A stretch of DNA of 11,991 bases, taken from VAZQ01 sp040510075 (lineage in GTDB: Bacteria > Pseudomonadota > Alphaproteobacteria > Rhizobiales > Xanthobacteraceae). Location of the stretch: NCBI GenBank assembly GCA_040510075.1, contig JBEVJT010000111.1, positions 1 to 11,991 of the forward strand. The letters are read 5' to 3'. The notes beneath the pieces are model-generated. The model ran no database searches and was not told where the DNA came from. It was given only the letters and a program-made list of their open reading frames with translations. A program made the position numbers and the translations under genes. Shown one piece after another: positions 1-6,344 of the stretch (position 1 is the stretch's first letter; each line of letters starts with the position of its first letter).

Positions 1-554
1 CGCAGCGCAAGCTGGTCTTGCGCCACGGCAGAAATGGCCCACCCGATGAACGTGTACGAGAGAAAGAGCTGCAGGGCGGCAAACAGCGCGAGCGCCGCGA
101 GGCACGGCACCAGCATGCGCAACGGCAGGTCGATCGCGCCAAAGTGCCAGCTCGGCCCGATATACCAAGCCTCGACGTAACGATAATCGACGCCGAAAAC
201 GAGGATGAGGCCTACCTCGGTTACGAACAGCAAGCCGAAGAAGAACGAGAGCCCGATCAGTGATTCCTGGCCGTATTTCTCGAATGATTCGTAATAGACC
301 TGGTACACGGCGGCGCCGAGCAGATAGAACGCCGGCATCATGATAATGCTGATCAGAATGGGGTCGATGCCCAGAGTGACGTTGACGATATAGGCGATGT
401 AGGAGCCGATGATGATGAATGCCGGATGCGCGATGTTGACGATGTCGAGAATGCCGAACGAGATGGACACGCCGACCGTGACGGCCGCGTAGAAGCCGCC
501 GAGCAGAATGCCAGCAATGACCGCATTGAGCAGCAAATCGAAGCTAAGACACAT
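1..554 (-). CDS. Branched-chain amino acid-type ABC transporter permease (LivH-like), 3' end outside window
   Basis: Inner-membrane permease subunit of a Liv-type (HAAT) ABC importer. Family members form the channel with a LivM-type partner and take up amino acids or, in soil bacteria, often aromatic or other carboxylic compounds. The first 184 residues lie in the window and are almost continuously hydrophobic. Residues 33-51 carry the family's typical stretch, including IVNIAHPAF and the following IGSY. Residues 171-184 (GWAISAVAQD and on) match the conserved cytoplasmic loop that contacts the ATPase. The ATG at 554 is preceded by a strong GGGGGGAG ribosome site. The remaining C-terminal part runs off the left edge. 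No substrate-binding protein gene lies directly upstream, so this gene seems to head its transcript or to be separated from its binding protein. Family call is firm; substrate is unknown. Confidence 0.88.
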   Translation of the reverse strand, partial: MCLSFDLLLNAVIAGILLGGFYAAVTVGVSISFGILDIVNIAHPAFIIIGSYIAYIVNVTLGIDPILISIIMMPAFYLLGAAVYQVYYESFEKYGQESLIGLSFFFGLLFVTEVGLILVFGVDYRYVEAWYIGPSWHFGAIDLPLRMLVPCLAALALFAALQLFLSYTFIGWAISAVAQDQLAL

Positions 555-764
555 CGGCTGCTCCCCCCAACCTCGGTGCGCCAGGGGGCGCAACGGGTGA
601 CTATTGTTATTTGCAGCCAGTGTGCAGGAAGCGGCGTGGCTTGGCTAGCCCTGGCGCGTGATGGAAATTGCCGCGGTCATCCGAGCCGCTCATTTCCGCG
701 CAAGCAGAATCCAGAATAAACAACTGAACCCCGCTTTCGCGGGGGACGAGCGGATACGGGGTGG
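555..764. promoter_or_regulatory. Intergenic region: leader of the permease gene and 3' end of the cupin gene
   Basis: This gap holds no convincing gene. It must contain the promoter of the leftward permease gene. Possible minus-strand -10 elements such as TAACAAT (near 610) are weak, so no promoter is claimed. A perfect 6-base inverted repeat, TGCGCC-AGGG-GGCGCA, lies at 577-592, about 23 bases upstream of the permease ATG. The right end holds the cupin terminator, listed separately. Confidence 0.4.
721..744 (-). terminator. Rho-independent terminator of the cupin gene
   Basis: Read on the minus strand, about 20 bases after the cupin stop there is a GC-only stem CCCCGC / GCGGGG closed by a GAAA tetraloop (729-744). 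It is followed by a T-rich tail (TTCAGTTGTTTATT, running to about 715). Stem, loop and tail order fit an intrinsic terminator for the leftward cupin transcript. The T tract is interrupted, so efficiency may be moderate. Confidence 0.6.
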
Positions 765-1214
765 TTAAGCAGCCTGTCGACGCGGTACGTCGTGCGGGAG
801 CGGCATGGGTTTGTTGGCGCTTTGCAGGAATTCGATGGTCATGAATACCATCTCCTTGTCGCCGATGTTTTCGAGATCGTGCACCTTGAACTGCCCTGGA
901 CCGTAGGTCTCGTGACGCGTTTCGCCCGGCGTATAGGTGTATTCCACCGTCGTGCCGTCATTCACGTGCTGGCGTCCGCGCCCGCCATTCACGCTTGTCC
1001 AAAAATAGTCGAGCACATGGCGGTGGAAGCCGACCCGTTCGCCCGGCTGCAGCCTGATCGTCCAGACGCGCACGCGATCGCTTTCCGAAACAAGCTCCGT
1101 CCCTACGCACGGATTGGGATTCCTGCTCTCACGCTCGAATTCGGCGGCAATGGCGGCCGGCCACGCCGAGCGGTTCGAGCTTTCCGCACGCTTGTCGACC
1201 ATCGTCATAGCCAT
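765..1214 (-). CDS. Cupin-domain protein
   Basis: A 149-residue single-domain cupin, a small beta-barrel fold that usually binds a metal and can be an enzyme or a sensor. Cupin motif 1 is visible around residues 57-71: PGERVGFHRH followed by VLDYFW. This gives the usual H-x-H pair (H64, H66), but an Asp at 69 stands near the place of the common Glu. Motif 2 is around 105-116 (GPGQFKVHDLEN), giving H112 as a likely third ligand and the typical following Asn. The start at 1214 is chosen over upstream in-frame codons because GGAGGT lies five bases before this ATG and the residues further upstream look like antisense of the neighbouring gene. The gene is divergent from a flavin monooxygenase gene with a 67-base gap, which suggests shared control or a shared pathway. 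The specific reaction is not recognisable. Confidence 0.8.
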   Translation of the reverse strand: MAMTMVDKRAESSNRSAWPAAIAAEFERESRNPNPCVGTELVSESDRVRVWTIRLQPGERVGFHRHVLDYFWTSVNGGRGRQHVNDGTTVEYTYTPGETRHETYGPGQFKVHDLENIGDKEMVFMTIEFLQSANKPMPLPHDVPRRQAA

Positions 1215-1237
1215 GGCGCACCTCCAGTGTTGACCTG

Positions 1238-1247
1238 ATATATAGCA
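1238..1247 (-). promoter_or_regulatory. Candidate extended -10 promoter element of the cupin gene
   Basis: On the minus strand the sequence TGCTATATAT lies about 24 bases upstream of the cupin ATG, matching the extended -10 form TGnTATAAT at most positions. No good -35 lies at the right distance, which is acceptable for extended -10 promoters. It falls in the 67-base gap shared with the divergent monooxygenase gene. Confidence 0.4.
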
Positions 1248-1281
1248 GCTCGTCCATTTTCCAAAAAGACGGGATCGACGC

Positions 1282-2490
1282 TTGCGCCATCGAAATGCGC
1301 TGGTGATCGGCGGGTCGATGAGCGGCCTGTTGGCGGGGCTGCAGTTGCGCCGCGCCGGCTGGCACGTCGACATTTTCGAGCGCGTGGAGGGCGAGCTTGC
1401 CGGCCGCGGTGCGGGCATCGTCGCCCAACCCGACCTCATCGCCACGTTGCGCGGTATCGGCATTGATACCTCCGGTCTTGGCGTCGAGATCACGACAAGA
1501 AAGATTATCGATGTCTCGGGACGGGTGACGAACGAGCTCGCATGTGCGCAGGTCCTTACGGCCTGGGAGCGCGTTTACCGGGCGTTGCGCGATCAATTCC
1601 CGGCCTTGAACTACCATCGCGGGAGGGCGCTGACGCATTTCACGCAAACGGCGGCGTCAGTCCTTGCCCATTTCGGCGATGGCGCGAGCGAGCGCGGCGA
1701 CCTGCTGGTCGGAGCCGACGGTCTCCGATCTACAGTGCGCCAGCTGTGCCTGCCGGAATTCGACCCGCGCTATGCAGGCTACGTCGCCTGGCGGGCGCTC
1801 CTGCCCGAAGCGGCGTTTCCCCCGACCATTCACGATGAGCTCTTTGAATACATGACTTTCTGCCTGCCGCCCGGCGAGCAGTTCCTGGGTTATCCGATTG
1901 CCGGCCCGGAAAACGACCTGCGGCCCGGACACCGGCGCTACAACATCGTCTGGTACCGCCCGGCTGATGAAGCAACCGAGCTGCAAGAGCTGCTCACGGA
2001 CGAAAGCGGCACGTATCATGGCATCTCGATTCCTCCGCCACTCATTCGCAGAAAAGCGGTCGCCGACATGCGCGCCGCCGCGGAGCGGCTGCTCGCGCCG
2101 CAATTCCGCGCGCTCGTGCGAATGATCGAGGAACCGATCCTGCAGCCGATTTATGACCTGGAGAGCCCGCGCATGGCGTTCGGCCGGATTGCCATCATGG
2201 GCGATGCGGCTTTCGTGGCGCGGCCGCACGTCGCCGCGGGCGTGGCGAAGGCCGCCGATGACGCCGCCGCGCTCGTTGCCGCGCTCGCACGAGACGATGT
2301 CGAGCCCGCCTTGCGGCGCTTCGAAAGCGAGCGCGTGCCGGTGGGCCGGCGCATCATCGAGCGCGCGCGCCATCTCGGCAGCTATCTGCAAGCATCGCAG
2401 AGCGTGGAGGAACGCTCGCGCTCGCAGCGGCACAGCATTCCCGAGGCCGTGCTGGCGGAAACGGCAGTCCTGGATTTCCTGCAGGGTTAG
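1282..2490 (+). CDS. FAD-dependent monooxygenase, 2,6-dihydroxypyridine 3-hydroxylase-like
   Basis: Class A flavoprotein monooxygenase of the PHBH/UbiH fold (402 residues), which uses NAD(P)H and oxygen to hydroxylate an aromatic or heteroaromatic ring. Seen: an N-terminal FAD-binding GGSMSG (10-15) with the ribose-binding Glu at 33 in IFER; the DG motif GADGLRSTVR (144-153); and the GD motif GDAAFVARPHVAAG (307-320). The stretches GRGAGIVAQP, YAGYVAWR, YPIAGPEND and the GD motif resemble, from memory, Arthrobacter dihydroxypyridine hydroxylase more than the p-hydroxybenzoate type, so a hydroxylated N-heterocycle or similar ring is a reasonable guess. The start is a TTG: an in-frame TAG at 1243-1245 leaves no upstream ATG, and later starts would remove the first FAD strand. 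The ribosome site is weak. The stop overlaps the stop of the convergent neighbour. Confidence 0.85.
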   Translation: MRHRNALVIGGSMSGLLAGLQLRRAGWHVDIFERVEGELAGRGAGIVAQPDLIATLRGIGIDTSGLGVEITTRKIIDVSGRVTNELACAQVLTAWERVYRALRDQFPALNYHRGRALTHFTQTAASVLAHFGDGASERGDLLVGADGLRSTVRQLCLPEFDPRYAGYVAWRALLPEAAFPPTIHDELFEYMTFCLPPGEQFLGYPIAGPENDLRPGHRRYNIVWYRPADEATELQELLTDESGTYHGISIPPPLIRRKAVADMRAAAERLLAPQFRALVRMIEEPILQPIYDLESPRMAFGRIAIMGDAAFVARPHVAAGVAKAADDAAALVAALARDDVEPALRRFESERVPVGRRIIERARHLGSYLQASQSVEERSRSQRHSIPEAVLAETAVLDFLQG

Positions 2491-2987
2491 CGCACCTGTG
2501 CAAGGGCGCGGCTGCGCCAGCTCGTCATCAGTGCCGCAAGCTCATCAGCAGATAATCCGTACGTGTCGGGGAGCCCCGCGGCGTACCCTGCGACAGCGGC
2601 ATTCAGTTTGGCAACAACGCCCTGGGCAGTCCGATCATCATACACCACCATACGTTGTCCGGAGGGCGGAATCCTCACGACATGAAATGCCGTCGCATCC
2701 TGCCAGAGCGCATGCCGGCGGCGGAACAAACTAATAGTTACGAAGCCGTCGGCATTAAGTGATAACGAACCGGCGCCAGGAAGCAGCATCGCGCCGGCTA
2801 CTGCTGCAAATGCGGCGAATACAACGGATACCAACCAGCCGTGTTTTTGTCCCTCCGTGACCATCCAGAAGCCAATGCCGGCAAACGGAGCGGACCCCAG
2901 AAATACGAGCAGCCATTTCTTGCGCGACGGATAGAGCGTCACCAGCCCTGGAAAGCGCGCCGCAATATTTTCAATTTCGGATTTCAT
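2487..2987 (-). CDS. Small two-helix membrane protein, STM3941-like
   Basis: A 166-residue protein of unknown function. After a short N-terminal segment containing YPSRKKW (20-25), there are two hydrophobic helices (about 25-43 and 51-70) joined by a short loop. A mixed beta-rich soluble part follows (about 73-130), resembling a small PH-like domain, and the protein ends with LPDTYGLSADELAALMTSWR (139-158). This layout and the ending match my memory of STM3941-family proteins. No ribosome site is evident, and the gene begins 28 bases after the stop of the upstream dehydrogenase gene, so it is probably co-transcribed with it. Its stop codon shares three bases with the convergent monooxygenase stop (TTAG at 2487-2490). 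The function is not known, and the family assignment is moderate. Confidence 0.72.
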   Translation of the reverse strand: MKSEIENIAARFPGLVTLYPSRKKWLLVFLGSAPFAGIGFWMVTEGQKHGWLVSVVFAAFAAVAGAMLLPGAGSLSLNADGFVTISLFRRRHALWQDATAFHVVRIPPSGQRMVVYDDRTAQGVVAKLNAAVAGYAAGLPDTYGLSADELAALMTSWRSRALAQVR

Positions 2988-3015
2988 CGCACAGCTTTGC
3001 GCGAATTCAGGGTGC

Positions 3016-3909
3016 CTACGGGTTTTTGCGTTTGCGCTGTCGCTTGAGCCCGGCCTTATTTTCCAGAACTGCGCACACGGCGGCTGTATCCTGCTCCCCC
3101 AAATCGCTCTTCAACGCCTCGTCGTAGACGGGCACGGTCGCATCGAACAGCGGCGTCGGACAGCGCAGCTCGCGCGCGAATTCGCCGATCACCGCCATGT
3201 CCTTCTGCCAGATCGAAATCTTCATCGTGGCTTTGTCATAGCGGTCCTGCACCATCATGGGCGCGCGCAGCTCGAACACGCGGGAATTGCCGGCGCCCGT
3301 CCTCACCATTTCGAACACGGTTTGCGGATCAAGTCCCGCCTTGAGCCCGAGCACCATCGCTTCCGCGCTCGCCACGTTATGGATGGCCACCAGCAGGTTG
3401 GCGACGTATTTCATCCGGCTGCCATTGCCGAACGCGCCGAGATCGTGCGCCGCGCGCGAGAACGCGGCAAACAGCGGACGCAGCTTGCGGATGGCCGCGG
3501 TGTCCCCGCTGGCGTAGATGACGAGGTCCTTCACGCGCGCCTGCGCGCCCGTCCCGCTGACGGGGCAGTCCAGCAGGATATGCCCGTGCCGGCGCAACGC
3601 ACGCTCCGCCTTTATCTTGTCGCCAAGGCCAAACGTGCTCGCCTCGACAACAATGCGCGGCGAGAGCTGCGCCTGCGTGATCGCCATCATGATCTGTTCA
3701 AGTGCTGCGGGGCTGGGCAGGCTGGTGATGATGGTCTTAGTCGCCTGCGCGAGCGCCTGCACACTGGCCGCTATTTCGACGCCTGCCTTCCGGGCGGCGC
3801 GGCTGCGTGCGGCATCGATGTCGTAGCCGATCACTTTCCATCCGGCTTTGACCAGGTTTTGCGCAAAAGCGCCGCCCATGATGCCAAGACCGGTGACGCC
3901 GACGCGCAT
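3016..3909 (-). CDS. NAD-dependent beta-hydroxyacid dehydrogenase (3-hydroxyisobutyrate dehydrogenase family)
   Basis: A 297-residue cytosolic dehydrogenase that would oxidise a short beta-hydroxyacid or reduce the matching semialdehyde. The N-terminal Rossmann fold has GLGIMG (7-12), with an Asp at 30 ending the second strand (IGYDID), a sign of NAD preference. The substrate-binding motif is DCPVSGTGAQA (114-124). The catalytic helix shows NGSRMKYVANLL with Lys 167 and Asn 171. A conserved Lys-Asp pair sits at 236-237. The C-terminus is unusually basic (KRQRKRKNP). The start at 3909 is preferred to one eleven codons upstream, because GGAGGA stands four bases before this ATG and the protein then begins directly at the first Rossmann strand. 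It is divergent from a paralogue and leads into the small membrane-protein gene. Family is firm; substrate is unknown. Confidence 0.87.
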   Translation of the reverse strand: MRVGVTGLGIMGGAFAQNLVKAGWKVIGYDIDAARSRAARKAGVEIAASVQALAQATKTIITSLPSPAALEQIMMAITQAQLSPRIVVEASTFGLGDKIKAERALRRHGHILLDCPVSGTGAQARVKDLVIYASGDTAAIRKLRPLFAAFSRAAHDLGAFGNGSRMKYVANLLVAIHNVASAEAMVLGLKAGLDPQTVFEMVRTGAGNSRVFELRAPMMVQDRYDKATMKISIWQKDMAVIGEFARELRCPTPLFDATVPVYDEALKSDLGEQDTAAVCAVLENKAGLKRQRKRKNP

Positions 3910-4052
3910 ATCTTCCTCCACCCGACAAGCAAGCGGCCGCACGCTACACGTTCAGCGCGCCCGAGTTCAACGACAGCGCGTACACCGCTTTTCCGGATAG
4001 GGCCCAATGTCCTATGGTGCCGGGCTGAAATTTCGGGGAGGGGAGCCGTCAC
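3910..4052. promoter_or_regulatory. Divergent promoter region between two dehydrogenase genes
   Basis: These 143 bases separate the start codons of two divergent paralogous genes, so both promoters should lie here. No strong -10/-35 pair is visible. A short inverted repeat, ATAGG-N9-CCTAT, lies near 3997-4015 and could be an operator, but it is only five bases per arm. The plus-strand gene has a clear GGGGAGGGGAG ribosome site just before 4053. Confidence 0.4.
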
Positions 4053-4931
4053 ATGAAGATCGGGATTGCGGGCATCGGCAAGATGGGCGCCGCCATTGCG
4101 CAACGCTTGCTCGAACTCGGCCACACGGTCACCGTGTGGAACCGCAGTCCGGAGAAATTGCAGCCGCTCAAAGGCGCGGGGGCAGCCGTTGCGTCGAGCC
4201 CTGCCGAGCTCGCGCGCGGTGCCGAGACGATCATCACGATACTGACGGATGCCGCTGCGATCGAAGCAGTCTATGGCGGCGCTGATGGCCTTCTCGCTGC
4301 CGACGTAGGCGGTAAGCTGTTCATCGACATGAGCACCGTCGAGCCCCAGACTGAAGTAGCGCTTGCAGAAAGGGTCGGGGCCAAAGGCGCCGCTTTCGTA
4401 GAGTGCCCCGTGGGCGGCTCTACCGGACCGGCGCGGCAGGGCAAGCTGATCGGGCTTGTCGGCGGGGATGCCGCGGATGTTGCGCGCGCCGATCCTGTTC
4501 TGAAACAATTGTGCCGGCGGCTGGAACATTGCGGCCCCGTCGGAACGGGCGCGGTGATGAAGCTCACGATCAACATGCCGCTCATGATCTACTGGCAGGC
4601 GCTGGGCGAAGCGCTTGCACTCTGCCGACCGCTCGGGCTCGATCCGGCACGGGTCATGGACTTGCTGGCGGATTCGTCCGGAGGCACCAACGTGATGAAA
4701 GTGCGTGGGCCGGCGCTTGCGCAGATGCTGCAAGGTCGTGACGCCGGCCCCGCAACCTTCGACCTCAAAAGTGCGGTCAAGGACCTGCGCACAATGCTGG
4801 CACAAGGCAAGCGGCAGGGCGTCGATCTGCCGCTCGTCGAAAAGACGCTTGCCTGTTATGAGGAGACAAGACAGCACCTGTCGGATTCTGCAGACGCTGC
4901 CGCTCCTGCCGTGTATTGGGCGAACAGATGA
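4053..4931 (+). CDS. NADP-type beta-hydroxyacid dehydrogenase / semialdehyde reductase family protein
   Basis: A 292-residue member of the same superfamily as its divergent neighbour. The Rossmann motif is GIGKMG (7-12). The second strand ends WNRSPEK, with Asn 30 and Arg 31 in place of an acidic residue, the pattern expected for NADPH and for glyoxylate/succinic-semialdehyde reductase-type members. The substrate motif is ECPVGGSTGPA (117-127). The catalytic segment GAVMKLTINM supplies Lys 170 and Asn 174, and VKDL gives Lys 243 and Asp 244. The length is normal for the family. The ATG at 4053 has an excellent GGAGGGGAG ribosome site. The TGA lies inside the left arm of a long-range inverted repeat before the next gene. 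Reduction of an aldehyde acid is the likeliest direction, inferred from cofactor type; the substrate is unknown. Confidence 0.86.
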   Translation: MKIGIAGIGKMGAAIAQRLLELGHTVTVWNRSPEKLQPLKGAGAAVASSPAELARGAETIITILTDAAAIEAVYGGADGLLAADVGGKLFIDMSTVEPQTEVALAERVGAKGAAFVECPVGGSTGPARQGKLIGLVGGDAADVARADPVLKQLCRRLEHCGPVGTGAVMKLTINMPLMIYWQALGEALALCRPLGLDPARVMDLLADSSGGTNVMKVRGPALAQMLQGRDAGPATFDLKSAVKDLRTMLAQGKRQGVDLPLVEKTLACYEETRQHLSDSADAAAPAVYWANR

Positions 4932-5003
4932 CAGATGACACATAGACAAACCAGACTCACATGACGACGCTCCCTGTCCCCTGTCCTCCGTCATCGGTCA
5001 TCT
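4926..5003. repeat. Imperfect inverted repeat (14-base arms, 50-base loop) before the GlcG-like gene
   Basis: The left arm AGATGACAGATGAC (4926-4939) is complementary at 13 of 14 positions to GTCATCGGTCATCT (4990-5003). Each arm is itself a near tandem repeat of GATGAC. The left arm covers the TGA stop of the upstream gene and the right arm ends seven bases before the next ATG. The loop is pyrimidine-rich near its end, with CTGTCCC-CTGTCC. It may be a dispersed intergenic repeat, a weak terminator, or an RNA structure covering the next start. Confidence 0.6.
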
Positions 5004-5010
5004 AAATCCA

Positions 5011-5454
5011 ATGTCAGTGGTAAATCTTGCCCAGGCTGCCACCATCGTCGATATCGCATTGCGCAAAGGGCGCGAGCTCGAGTGCGCTCCGCTGACCGTC
5101 GCCGTTCTCGATAGCGGCGGTCATTTGGTCGCGTTCAAGCGCGAGGACAAATCCGGGCTGCTTCGCTTCGACATTGCCTTCGGCAAGGCCTGGGGAGCGC
5201 TGGGCATGGGCTTCGGCTCGCGCGCGCTTGCCGCGCGTGCCGCCAAGGTTCCCGCCTTCTTCACCGCGCTCGCGGCGGTCAGTGCCGGCCGCATGATCCC
5301 CGTTCCCGGCGGCGTGCTCATCCGCAATGCGGCGGGCGATATTGTCGGCGCCGTCGGCATTTCCGGTGATACCTCCGACCGTGACGAGATGTGCGCGGTC
5401 GCCGGCATCGAGGCCGCGGGCCTCCGCGCCGATCCAGGCGCAGATGCCGGATGA
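5011..5454 (+). CDS. GlcG/HbpS-family (DUF336) heme-binding-type protein
   Basis: A 147-residue protein matching the GlcG/HbpS (DUF336) family along its whole length. Recognisable stretches are LTVAVLDSGGHLVAFKRED (28-46), the FGKAWGALGMGFGSRALAAR block (57-76), GRMIPVPGGVLIR (93-105) and VGAVGISGDTSDRDE (112-126). Members bind heme or small ligands and are often found beside genes for glycolate or aromatic-acid oxidation; most have no proven reaction. There is no signal peptide, so a cytosolic place is expected, although some relatives are exported. No Shine-Dalgarno site precedes the ATG at 5011; the right arm of the inverted repeat occupies that place. It follows the NADP-type dehydrogenase by 79 bases and may be co-transcribed with it. 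Family assignment is firm. Confidence 0.88.
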   Translation: MSVVNLAQAATIVDIALRKGRELECAPLTVAVLDSGGHLVAFKREDKSGLLRFDIAFGKAWGALGMGFGSRALAARAAKVPAFFTALAAVSAGRMIPVPGGVLIRNAAGDIVGAVGISGDTSDRDEMCAVAGIEAAGLRADPGADAG

Positions 5455-5588
5455 TGCAGGAGAGATGACGGCCTCTCCGGTCCGTCCCAACGCTTTGTTA
5501 ACCATATTCGGGCGTAATCCGTTAACCCTTTCCCGCGCGGGGCATTTCGGCGCGCTTGCGCGCCGGGGGCCCCGGTTTGGATGCCCCG
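5455..5588. promoter_or_regulatory. Intergenic region with two GTTAACC copies
   Basis: No gene is supported here. The sequence GTTAACC occurs at 5497-5503 and again at 5521-5527, so 24 bases apart, just over two helical turns. It lies upstream of the export-protein gene. TTAACC resembles half-sites bound by alphaproteobacterial regulators such as CtrA, but the spacing is not the classical TTAA-N7-TTAA. A regulatory role is only a guess. Confidence 0.3.
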
Positions 5589-6288
5589 ATGCGGCTTGCC
5601 CGCCTTGTGCTTTTCCCCGTGATTGCAGCGGCGCTGGCCGCATGAGCGGCCCTGCCTGCACGGGAATTACCGCCGCCACCACCCCCCTGTACCCACTGAT
5701 CTCGACGGCCTTATGTATTGCCAGCCCGGACCCATTGCGGCTCCGATGCCGGCTGTCGTGCCCGTGGCTGCACCCGTTTCGCCCCCCGTTCCTGCCATCG
5801 TCATGCCCGGCCCGGTACCGGGAGGCGAGGAGCCCTATCCGCCCGATTCCGGCGACCGGCTGCGCGTCGTTGTCTTCGGGCAGGATGGTTTGAGCAACAC
5901 GTATATCGTGGATGCGACGGGCAAGATTTACATGCCGCTGATTGGCGCGGTGTCGGCGCGCGGATGCACCACGGCGCAGCTTGCGCGCGCCATCGCCGAT
6001 AAACTGCGCAACGGCTTTGTGCGCGAGCCGCATGTAGCGGTCGAGGTGGAAATCTATCGCCCCTTCTTCATATTGGGCGAGGTGGTGGCCCCCGGCCAGT
6101 ATCCGTTCGTGCCGAACATGACTGTGGAAACGGCGGTCGCCATTGCGGGCGGCTTTACTCCCCGCGCTTACCGGTACGACATGGAGATCAGCCGCTCGGC
6201 CTCGGGAGTCACCTCCCGCCAGAAAGTGCCGCGGATTGCGCCCGTGCGACCGGGAGACACGGTGACCGTCAGCGAGCGCTGGTTCTGA
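5589..6288 (+). pseudogene. Polysaccharide biosynthesis/export protein with SLBB domain; apparently disrupted N-terminus
   Basis: Outer-membrane/periplasmic export protein of the Wza/GumB type. The readable main frame runs from about 5623 to 6288 (221 codons). It has a Pro-rich linker (about residues 35-75), a polysaccharide-export domain starting near GDRLRVVVFGQD (78-88), and an SLBB domain with FFILGEVVAPGQYPF (148-162) and VAIAGGFTPRAY (172-183). It ends VRPGDTVTVSERWF, as usual for the family. This frame has no proper signal sequence: its first possible start is a TTG directly after a stop, without a ribosome site. A perfect-looking signal peptide, MRLARLVLFPVIAAALAA, starts at 5589 in another frame and ends at a TGA (5643-5645). 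One nonsense or frameshift change, or a sequencing error, would explain this. If no lesion exists, the gene may start at the TTG at 5623 or further inside. No kinase or polymerase partner genes are adjacent. Confidence 0.65.
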
Positions 6289-6292
6289 TTCA

Positions 6293-6329
6293 GACGACGG
6301 AAAACCGATTTCTTACCTCTGTCGTCGTC
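6293..6329. terminator. Weak hairpin between convergent genes
   Basis: GACGACG (6293-6299) can pair with CGTCGTC (6323-6329) across a 23-base loop. It starts five bases after the stop of the export-protein gene and ends 15 bases before the stop of the convergent hydrolase gene. No T tract follows on either strand, so a role as terminator is possible but poorly supported. Confidence 0.22.
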
Positions 6330-6344
6330 CTTCCTCCGACAAGC

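Noticed and set aside
1230..1258. TTGACC as -35 box of the monooxygenase promoter
   Set aside because: The hexamer at 17 bases distance (TCCATT) is a poor -10, and the distance to the TTG start would leave a leader of only about 20 bases.
765..1493. Longer cupin protein starting at 1493
   Set aside because: The extra 93 residues are antisense to the start of the monooxygenase gene, and the ATG at 1214 has a strong ribosome site.
1657..2433. Long minus-strand open frame (258 codons) opposite the monooxygenase gene
   Set aside because: It is rich in Arg, Ala and His in the way of antisense frames of GC-rich genes, has no family motif, and the plus-strand protein carries complete FAD motifs.
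3831..4994. Minus-strand open frame of 387 codons opposite the NADP-type dehydrogenase gene
   Set aside because: Its length comes from codon bias on the other strand. The plus-strand frame has Rossmann and catalytic motifs and a strong ribosome site.
5014..6033. Minus-strand open frame of 339 codons opposite the GlcG-like and export-protein genes
   Set aside because: It runs across two genes and their intergenic gap on the other strand, has no recognisable domain, and its composition is that of an antisense frame.
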